This document shows, piece by piece, positions 57,726 to 64,000 of a DNA stretch of 64,000 nucleotides; the stretch's first letter is position 1, and each line of letters starts with the position of its first letter. Location: the NCBI GenBank assembly GCA_900469625.1, contig UBXV01000002.1:124001-188000 (forward strand). The letters are read 5' to 3'. The notes beneath the pieces were generated by a model, which was not told where the DNA came from, searched no databases, and was given only the letters and a program-made list of their open reading frames with translations. The position numbers and the translations under genes are program-made. The DNA comes from Hyphomicrobiales bacterium. Its GTDB lineage: Bacteria > Pseudomonadota > Alphaproteobacteria > Rhizobiales > Rhizobiaceae.

Positions 57726-59231
57726 ATGTCGAAACTGAAGTTGAACGGCGTAAGCAAGGCTTACGGCGCCACCCTGGCTTTGCGCCGCGGTGACCTCGAA
57801 ATCGCCGCCGGCGAAGTGCATGTGCTGATGGGCTCGAACGGCTCGGGCAAGAGCACGCTGTGCAAGATCATTGCCGGAAGCGTGCGGCCCGATCGCGGCG
57901 AAATCCTCATCGACGGCCACCCGGTGACGATTTCCGGTCCGCAGTCGGCGCGTGAACAGGGCATCGGCATCTTCTACCAGGAGCTCAGCCTTGCCGCGAA
58001 CCGCTCGGTTGAGGAGAACATCTGCCTGGCAATGCTGCCGACAAAGGCCGGGATCTTCGTCGATCGCGCAGCGCTGAAGGCGCGGGCGGCGCGCTACATA
58101 GCGCTGTTTTCCGGTGTGTCCGGCGATGGGTTTGCGGCCACGACATTGGTCGGCAATCTTCGTGCCGACCAGCGGCAGCTGGTCGAGATCATGAAGGCGC
58201 TCGCGAGCGAAGCGCCGATCCTGATCTTCGACGAGCCGACCTCGGCGCTCGATCGTGCCCAGGTCGACCGCTTCTTCGACATCCTGCGCGGGCTGAAGCG
58301 CGACGGCCGCGGCATCATCTTCATTTCGCACCGCATGGACGAGATCACTGCCATAGGAGATCGGGTGACGATCATCCGCGACGGCGAGACCATCCAGACG
58401 CTCAACCTTTCCGAGACCGATCCCGCCGCCGTCATCCGGCTGATGGTCGGCGGTGCCGGCGACATGCCGGCCTCGCAATCCTCGGCGCCTGCCGCCGCGC
58501 GCTTTTCGGCTGGCGCCGCCATGACGGTCGACGGCCTTTCCGGCGCCGGTTTCCGCAATGTCAGTTTCGAGGTCGCCAAGGGCGAGATTCTCGGGCTCGG
58601 CGGGCTGCACGGCCAGGGACAGTCGGCCCTGCTGCGCGCGATCTTCGGCGCAGGCTCTATAACCTCTGGCGAGATCCGCATTGGCGGCGACCGTTTCGAC
58701 GCCAAGAGCCCGCGCGATGCCATCCGGCGCGGCTGCGCCTATGTCTCGGGAGACCGTGGCCGCGACGGCGTCATCGCCGGCCGGCCGATCATCGAGAACG
58801 TCACGCCCATCCATTACCTGCGCGATCGGCTGATGGTCGCGCGTCCGTCCAGCCTGAAGGCCAAGGCGATGCCGGCACTCGAGGCCATGCACACCAAGTT
58901 TGCGAGCCTGATGTACCCGATCAATTCTCTCTCCGGCGGCAACCAGCAGAAGGTGATCATCGCCCGCTGGCTGATCGACCGGCCGGACGTGCTGCTGCTC
59001 GACGATCCGACCAAGGGTATCGACCTCTCGGCCAAGGCCGATCTCTTCGCCCTCATTCGCCAACTGGCGGGCGAGGGGCTCGGGATCCTGCTCTATTCCT
59101 CCGAAGATGCCGAGCTGCTGGGCAACGCCAACCGCATCCTGGTCTTCAACGGCGGATCGGTGACGCGCGAACTCACCGGCGAGGATCGCACCCGCTACAA
59201 TCTCTACCAGGCTGCATACGAGGCCGCGTGA
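57726..59231 (+). CDS. Sugar ABC transporter ATP-binding protein (RbsA/CUT2 family)
   Basis: 501 residues. NBD1: Walker A GSNGSGKST, a degenerate signature (LRADQRQLVEIMKAL instead of LSGGQ), Walker B ILIFDEPTSALD. NBD2: GLHGQGQSALLRAIFG as degenerate Walker A, intact LSGGNQQK, and Walker B LLLDDPTKGIDLSAK, in which the usual catalytic Glu is Asp. So NBD1 keeps the ATP-binding Walker motifs while NBD2 keeps the signature; hydrolysis is probably asymmetric. The start follows the stem-loop region. Confidence 0.92.
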   Translation: MSKLKLNGVSKAYGATLALRRGDLEIAAGEVHVLMGSNGSGKSTLCKIIAGSVRPDRGEILIDGHPVTISGPQSAREQGIGIFYQELSLAANRSVEENICLAMLPTKAGIFVDRAALKARAARYIALFSGVSGDGFAATTLVGNLRADQRQLVEIMKALASEAPILIFDEPTSALDRAQVDRFFDILRGLKRDGRGIIFISHRMDEITAIGDRVTIIRDGETIQTLNLSETDPAAVIRLMVGGAGDMPASQSSAPAAARFSAGAAMTVDGLSGAGFRNVSFEVAKGEILGLGGLHGQGQSALLRAIFGAGSITSGEIRIGGDRFDAKSPRDAIRRGCAYVSGDRGRDGVIAGRPIIENVTPIHYLRDRLMVARPSSLKAKAMPALEAMHTKFASLMYPINSLSGGNQQKVIIARWLIDRPDVLLLDDPTKGIDLSAKADLFALIRQLAGEGLGILLYSSEDAELLGNANRILVFNGGSVTRELTGEDRTRYNLYQAAYEAA

Positions 59232-60223
59232 TGACACCGACCACGATAGAAACCCGACCCATCCGTCCCGGCGGCCTCAAGCTCTGGCTCGAACGCTATC
59301 CGTTCCTGCCGGCATTGATCATCGTCGTCGCCCTTCTGGCGCTCAATGGCGCGTTCTCGCCCAACAGCCTCAGCTACCGCTCGCTGACGGGGCTGCTGAG
59401 CACCTACATGGCGCTGATCATGCTGGCGATCGCCCAGACCTATGTGGTTTCCGCAGGGGATATCGACCTTTCCGCCGGCGCGACGTTGTCGCTCGTCAAT
59501 GTCGTGATCGTCGTGCTGATGGAGAAATGGGGCGGTGGCGCCAGCGCCGTCATCGGCGCGATGCTGGCGGGCATCCTGCTCGGGCTTGCCTGCGGCGTGA
59601 TCAACGGCATCGTCGTTGCAGCGCTGAGATTGCAGGCGATCGTCGCCACCTTCGCCACCAGCATCTTCTTCACTGGGCTCGCGCTCTATGTGATGCCCGT
59701 TGCCGGCACGCCGGCGCCGGCATTGTTCTGGCGCAGCTATGGCGGCAGGCTGCTCGGCCTACCCTTCGTCTTCTATGTGCTTGCGGTACTGGCGCTTCTG
59801 CTCTTCGTCCTGTCGCGCACCCGCCTCGTCACCCAGCTCCTGGCCGTCGGTGACGACCAGCAGGCAGCCTACCAGACTGGTCTTCCCGTGGTCCTTGTGC
59901 GCATCAAGGGCTATGCGCTCTGCGGCCTGTTTTCGGCGCTGGCTGCCTTCTGCCTCACCGGCGATACGGCGAGCGGCGATCCGCTCGTCGGCAGCAAGAT
60001 GACGCTCTACAGCGTCGCAGCCGTCGTGCTCGGCGGCAGTGCGCTTGCCGGCGGTTGGACAACCGTCGTCGGCTCGCTGCTCGGGGCGCTGACCATCGGC
60101 CTCGTCAATTCGCTGGTCTTCTTCATGGGCACGCCTTCCGAGTGGCAGAACTTCGTCCAGGGCCTCGCCATCCTTCTCGTCTTGATGGCCGGCGTGCTTG
60201 CCGGCCGGAGGGCACGCGCATGA
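59231..60223 (+). CDS. Sugar ABC transporter permease 1 (RbsC family)
   Basis: 330 residues from the ATG at 59231, sharing one base with the ATPase stop codon (TGATG); a GTG at 59228 is also in frame. About nine hydrophobic segments and the family motif AQTYVVSAGDIDLSAGATLSLVN (about 68-90), then AAVVLGGSALAGGWTT (about 258). Forms a heterodimer with the second permease. Confidence 0.93.
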   Translation: MTPTTIETRPIRPGGLKLWLERYPFLPALIIVVALLALNGAFSPNSLSYRSLTGLLSTYMALIMLAIAQTYVVSAGDIDLSAGATLSLVNVVIVVLMEKWGGGASAVIGAMLAGILLGLACGVINGIVVAALRLQAIVATFATSIFFTGLALYVMPVAGTPAPALFWRSYGGRLLGLPFVFYVLAVLALLLFVLSRTRLVTQLLAVGDDQQAAYQTGLPVVLVRIKGYALCGLFSALAAFCLTGDTASGDPLVGSKMTLYSVAAVVLGGSALAGGWTTVVGSLLGALTIGLVNSLVFFMGTPSEWQNFVQGLAILLVLMAGVLAGRRARA

Positions 60224-61176
60224 CCACCGTCGTTTCGTTCATCAAACAGCCGCTGGTGATCGCGCTGCTCCTGATCGTGGCACTGCTCGCTCTCGGCGAA
60301 AGCCTCTCGCCGGGCTTTGCCTCGGCCGACCAGATCCTGCGGCTTCTGATCGTCGCCTCCCTTCTCGGCATTGTCGCCGCCGGCCAGAATGTCGTCATTC
60401 TCGGCGGCCGCGAAGGCATCGACCTCTCCGTCGGCGGCGTGGTCTCGCTCTCGGCGATCATCGCCGGCAACGTCATGAACGGCGCCGATGGCGGCATCCT
60501 GCCGGCGATCCTCGCCTGCCTTGCGGCAGGCGCCTTCTTCGGGCTCCTCAACGGCCTCGGCGTGACGCTGCTGCGCATCCCGCCGCTGGTCATGACGCTC
60601 GGCATGCTCGGCGTGCTCCAGGGCCTGCTCGTCGTGATCCGCAACGGCATTCCCTCCGGCCGCGCCGCCCCCGGCCTTTCCGCTTTCGTCACCCAGCCGC
60701 TGGCGCTCGGCATTCCCGGCATCATCTGGCTGTGGATCGCCATTGGCCTTTTCATGGCGTTCATGCTCAACCGCACGGTTTTCGGCCATCGCATCTATGC
60801 GATCGGTTCCAACGAGCATGCGGCTTATATGGCCGGCGTGCCGGTCCGCCGCATGCGCATCGGCCCCTTCATGATATCAGGCATGTTCGCGGCCATCGCC
60901 GGCCTCTGCCTGCTCGGCTATTCCGGCTCGTCCTTTGCCAATGTCGGCGAGCAATACATGCTGTCCTCGATCATTGCCGTCGTCTTCGGCGGCACGTCGC
61001 TTGCCGGCGGCAAGGGTGGCTACACCGGCACCATGGCCGGAGCCTTGCTGCTGGTCATCCTCCAGGGCATCCTCACCACCGTCAACATCGACGAATCCGG
61101 CCGCCAGATGGTGTTCGGCGCAACGCTGTTGCTGCTGATGCTGTTCTATGGCCGGGGAAGGGCGATGCGCGCATGA
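60220..61176 (+). CDS. Sugar ABC transporter permease 2 (RbsC family)
   Basis: 318 residues. ATG at 60220 overlaps the previous stop codon by ATGA. Permease motif AAGQNVVILGGREGIDLSVGGVVSL (about 53-77) and the later AVVFGGTSLAGGKGGYTGTMAG. Together with permease 1 it gives a two-permease CUT2 transporter, unlike the single-permease operons at 3990 and 23904. Confidence 0.93.
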   Translation: MTTVVSFIKQPLVIALLLIVALLALGESLSPGFASADQILRLLIVASLLGIVAAGQNVVILGGREGIDLSVGGVVSLSAIIAGNVMNGADGGILPAILACLAAGAFFGLLNGLGVTLLRIPPLVMTLGMLGVLQGLLVVIRNGIPSGRAAPGLSAFVTQPLALGIPGIIWLWIAIGLFMAFMLNRTVFGHRIYAIGSNEHAAYMAGVPVRRMRIGPFMISGMFAAIAGLCLLGYSGSSFANVGEQYMLSSIIAVVFGGTSLAGGKGGYTGTMAGALLLVILQGILTTVNIDESGRQMVFGATLLLLMLFYGRGRAMRA

Positions 61177-62195
61177 GCGACCACCGGCCCAAGATCAAGG
61201 ATATCGCCGAGCGCGCCGGCGTCTCCGTCGCGACCGTGTCGCGGGCGCTCAGCGATTCTGGCCTGGTGACGGCCGAAACGCGCCAGCGCATCCATGCGCT
61301 TGCCCGCGAGCTCAACTACCGTCCGAATGTCAGCGCCCGCAACCTGCGCACCCGCAAGTCGATGTCGGTGCTGCTGGTCGTGCGCGACGTCGGCAACCCG
61401 TTCTATCTCGACATCCTGAAGGGCGTCGAGGCAACGGCGCGCGAGGCTGGCTACTCCGTCCTGATGGGCAACACCGAAAACGACCCGGATCGCGAGACGG
61501 AGTATTTCAACATGCTGCGTGACGGTCATGCCGATGGCATGATCCTGATGACGGGCAAGCTGCCGCCGGCAGGACAAGACGTCGGGGGCGACCTTGCGCA
61601 ACTGCCTGTCGTCGTCGCGCTGGAAATGATCGAGGCTTCCGGGCTGCCGCATGTGCAGGTCGACAATGTCGCGGCGGCAAGAGCCGCGGTCGAACACCTG
61701 ATCGCGCTCGGCCACCGCAAGATCGCCCATATCGCCGGTCCTCTGCCCGAGGTCATGGCCGTTCACCGGCGCGACGGTTATCGCGCCGCCATGCGGGAGG
61801 CCGGCCTTGCCATCCCCGAGGGCTATGAGGTTCGCGGCGACTATCTGCTCGAAACCGGCCAGCTCTGCTGCGGACAGCTGTTTGCCCTGTCCGAACCGCC
61901 GACGGCACTTTTCGCCGCCAACGACGAAATGGCCTACGGCGCCATCCATGAGCTGCGCCGCCTTGGCCGCGACATACCGGGCGATGTCTCGGTCGTCGGC
62001 TTCGATGATCTCTACCTGAGTAAGGCCTTCTATCCGCCGCTGACGACCGTGACCCAGCCGCGCGCCGACATCGGCCGGACGGCGATGTCGCTGCTGCTGC
62101 GCATGCTTTCCGGCGAGGAGGTGGGCCTTGCCCCGCCCATCGTGCTGCCGACGGCGCTGAGCGTTCGAGCCAGCACCGCTTCGCCACGGCAATAA
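61173..62195 (+). CDS. LacI-family transcriptional regulator
   Basis: 340 residues, ATG overlapping the permease stop codon by ATGA. Classical LacI helix-turn-helix (KIKDIAERAGVSVATVSRALSDSGLVTAETRQRI, residues 7-40) and the hinge LNYRPNVSARNLRT. The effector domain (about 63-335) ends with FDDLYLSKAFYPPLTTVTQPR as expected. It is encoded within the sugar operon and probably represses it through the operator at 56576-56589; the canonical recognition helix fits that canonical site. Confidence 0.95.
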   Translation: MSDHRPKIKDIAERAGVSVATVSRALSDSGLVTAETRQRIHALARELNYRPNVSARNLRTRKSMSVLLVVRDVGNPFYLDILKGVEATAREAGYSVLMGNTENDPDRETEYFNMLRDGHADGMILMTGKLPPAGQDVGGDLAQLPVVVALEMIEASGLPHVQVDNVAAARAAVEHLIALGHRKIAHIAGPLPEVMAVHRRDGYRAAMREAGLAIPEGYEVRGDYLLETGQLCCGQLFALSEPPTALFAANDEMAYGAIHELRRLGRDIPGDVSVVGFDDLYLSKAFYPPLTTVTQPRADIGRTAMSLLLRMLSGEEVGLAPPIVLPTALSVRASTASPRQ

Positions 62196-62217
62196 CCTGA
62201 CAATCTGGGAGAAGAGA

Positions 62218-63462
62218 ATGACACAGCTACCGAAGCAGACGCTGCGCGTGGGTTTCGTCGGAACCGGCTTCATCGCCCACTTCCACCTGAAGTCGATGAT
62301 CGGCGTGCGCAACGTCGAAGTGACCGGTGTCTTCAGCCGCAAGGCGGAAAACCGCGAGAAATTTGCGCGCGAAGTCGAAGCACTCGGGCTCGGCACCTGC
62401 CGCACGCATGAGAGCCTTGAAGCGCTGCTGTCGGCTGACGACGTCGATGCGATCTGGATCCTGTCGCCGAACTACACGCGCCTCGATGTGATGCGCTCGT
62501 TGCACGGGGCGATAAAGTCGGGCCGCAGCAAGGTGTTTGCGGTCGCCTGCGAGAAGCCGTTGGCGCGCACGGTGGCGGAAGCTCGCGAGATGCTGACGCT
62601 TGCCGAAGATGCCGGCCTCAACCACGGCTATCTCGAAAACCAGGTGTTCTGCACGCCGGTGCTGCGGGGCAAGGAAATCATCTGGCGCCGGGCCGCCTCC
62701 ACCACCGGCAGGCCCTATCTGGCGCGCGCGGCAGAGGAGCATTCCGGACCGCACGAACCCTGGTTCTGGCAGGGCGACAAGCAGGGCGGCGGGGTGCTCT
62801 CCGACATGATGTGCCACAGCGTCGAGGTGGCGCGTTATCTGCTGACGGCACCCGGCGCGCCGCGCAATTCGCTGAAGATCAAGGCGGTCAACGGCACGGT
62901 CGCCAATCTGAAATGGACGCGGCCCAATTATGCCGAACAGCTGCGCAAGCGCTTCGGCAACGATGTCGACTATCGCAACCGCCCGTCGGAGGATTTTGCC
63001 CGCGCCACGGTGACGCTCGAAGATGAGGACGGCAACGAACTGATGATCGAGGCGACGACCTCCTGGGCCTATGTCGGCGCAGGGCTGCGCATCCAGCTCG
63101 AACTGCTCGGGCCGGAATACGCGCTCGAATACAACTCGTTGAGCACGGGCCTGAAGATCTTCATGTCCCGCGAGGTCACGGGTTCGGAAGGCGAGGATCT
63201 GGTCGAGAAGCAGAATGCCGAGCAGGGGCTGATGCCGGTGCTCGAGGACGAGGCGGGCGTCTACGGCTATACGGACGAGAACCGCCACATGGTCGAGTGC
63301 TTCCGCAAGGGCCAGAAGCCGCTCGAGACCTTTGAGGACGGGCTGGCTGTGGTCGAGATGCTGATGGGCCTTTATCGCTCCGCCGAGATCAATGCGACCT
63401 TGCAGTTCCCGGCTCCGGAGCTTGAACATTACGTACCGGTCGTAGCCCGCAAGGGCGCCTGA
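62218..63462 (+). CDS. Gfo/Idh/MocA-family oxidoreductase
   Basis: 414 residues. N-terminal Rossmann fold (LRVGFVGTGFIAHFHLKSM), the catalytic Lys in CEKPLART (about residue 108), and Asp/His in SDMMCHSVEVARYL (about 200). NAD(P)-dependent oxidation of a sugar, inositol or related substrate is the family role. The C-terminal domain is longer than in many members. It is 22 bp downstream of the LacI gene and closes the operon; it probably makes the first catabolic step on the imported compound. No further catabolic genes follow. Confidence 0.92.
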   Translation: MTQLPKQTLRVGFVGTGFIAHFHLKSMIGVRNVEVTGVFSRKAENREKFAREVEALGLGTCRTHESLEALLSADDVDAIWILSPNYTRLDVMRSLHGAIKSGRSKVFAVACEKPLARTVAEAREMLTLAEDAGLNHGYLENQVFCTPVLRGKEIIWRRAASTTGRPYLARAAEEHSGPHEPWFWQGDKQGGGVLSDMMCHSVEVARYLLTAPGAPRNSLKIKAVNGTVANLKWTRPNYAEQLRKRFGNDVDYRNRPSEDFARATVTLEDEDGNELMIEATTSWAYVGAGLRIQLELLGPEYALEYNSLSTGLKIFMSREVTGSEGEDLVEKQNAEQGLMPVLEDEAGVYGYTDENRHMVECFRKGQKPLETFEDGLAVVEMLMGLYRSAEINATLQFPAPELEHYVPVVARKGA

Positions 63463-63475
63463 TCGCGACTGTTGG

Positions 63476-63504
63476 AGACTGGCGGCGAGAAGCGCCGCCA
63501 GTCT
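63476..63504 (+). terminator. Stem-loop between convergent operon and PNPOx gene
   Basis: Perfect 12-bp stem (63476-63487 with 63493-63504), 5-nt loop, 13 bp past the dehydrogenase stop codon. No U-run. A likely transcript end for the operon, and possibly also for the convergent gene at 63530-64000. Confidence 0.6.
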
Positions 63505-63529
63505 CGCCGGACCAATTCGGGTCTGCGTG

Positions 63530-64000
63530 TCAATGCGATGCGAGGTCCACCCGGTCTTCGCCGGCGGCGCGCCCGGTCATCTCGTCGATATCGATGACAA
63601 AGAAGAGGTGATGCGACGCAGCCGCAACGCCCTCTTCGACCGGCTTCAGGCCGCCCGGTTCCCACCAGTTGGTGCGTTTTTCCAGCAGAGACCAGGCGTG
63701 CATGTGTTCATCGTGCCCTTCTCTGGTGTCGGCCAGTTCGCGATATCTGCCGTAGATCACGGCGCTCTTCCAGCTTTCCCGTCCTGCCAATTCGTCGACC
63801 TCGACGCAGACGCGCGGGTTCGTGCGCATCCAGTCGACCTTCCGGCCGGGCATCGAGAAGCCATAGAGCCGGTTGGTGCTGTAGGCATATTGAATGGGAA
63901 CGACATAGGGCTGGTCGTTTCTGGCGCAGGCCAGCCGGCCGATGTGATTGGAGGAGACGAGGCCGATACACTCCTCACGCGACAATTCCCTGACGAACAT
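63530..64000 (-). CDS. Pyridoxamine 5'-phosphate oxidase-fold flavin protein
   Basis: 156 residues. The start codon is the last three bases of the window (64000), so the true start could lie further out. Split-barrel FMN-binding fold: RLACARNDQPYVVPIQYAYSTNRLYGF and KVDWMRTNPRVCVEVDEL, typical of the NimA/heme-utilisation/F420-type PNPOx superfamily. Function unknown; many members are stress-associated reductases. Convergent with the sugar operon. Confidence 0.85.
   Translation of the reverse strand: MFVRELSREECIGLVSSNHIGRLACARNDQPYVVPIQYAYSTNRLYGFSMPGRKVDWMRTNPRVCVEVDELAGRESWKSAVIYGRYRELADTREGHDEHMHAWSLLEKRTNWWEPGGLKPVEEGVAAASHHLFFVIDIDEMTGRAAGEDRVDLASH

Overview
The window is 64 kb of GC-rich, densely coded bacterial DNA. 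It carries ribose-type sugar ABC cassettes, LacI/LysR/SorC regulators, an Omp25-like porin, a fused HyuA-HyuB 5-oxoprolinase and two cobalamin riboswitches. This mix is typical of Alphaproteobacteria, most likely Rhizobiaceae (the Rhizobium/Ensifer/Agrobacterium group), and reads like a metabolic part of a large replicon. I see no IS element, phage gene, CRISPR array, tRNA or rRNA.

Layout. 1-570: end of a serine hydrolase gene. 604-7527 (minus): a sugar operon with binding protein, ATPase, permease, PfkB kinase and GatZ-like protein, followed by a LacI regulator; D-tagatose or a related ketose is the best guess. 7871-9968 (plus): ECF sigma factor, secreted DUF4142 protein, small cupredoxin and acylphosphatase. 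10091-11533 (minus): rtcB. 11726-15510 (minus): nrdHIEF behind a cobalamin riboswitch. 16190-19341 (minus): metE plus an acyl-CoA thioesterase behind a second cobalamin riboswitch. These two operons supply B12-independent ribonucleotide reduction and methionine synthesis when B12 is scarce. 19677-21039: a DUF1127-like small protein and a divergent LysR regulator.

21234-31061 (plus) is one tightly packed nine-gene operon: sugar ABC transporter, SorC regulator, aldo/keto reductase, GlpD-like flavoprotein, DhnA/LsrF-type aldolase and FGGY kinase. It combines erythritol-type (eryA/B/D) and AI-2-type (lsr) parts and is the best candidate for an undescribed pathway. 31224-34086 (minus): a porin and a two-component system. 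34461-42054 (minus): peptide ABC transporter with M14 peptidase and a MarR-like regulator, divergent from a 1206-residue 5-oxoprolinase (42176-45796, plus); together they suggest scavenging of pyroglutamyl or gamma-glutamyl compounds. 46081-47982: chemoreceptor. 48072-53601: aldehyde dehydrogenase, beta-hydroxyacid dehydrogenase, quinone oxidoreductase and two LysR regulators. 53626-56193 (minus): M20 amidohydrolase with a DUF3100 membrane protein and a small membrane partner, a possible uncharacterised transporter. 56632-63462 (plus): a third sugar ABC operon with two permeases, its own LacI regulator and a Gfo/Idh/MocA dehydrogenase, with a perfect LacI-type operator upstream. 63530-64000 (minus): a PNPOx-fold flavin protein.

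A recurring feature is a strong stem-loop directly after three of the four solute-binding-protein genes and upstream of the next cistron, plus an equivalent one in the fourth operon. These probably set the high binding-protein to membrane-component ratio.
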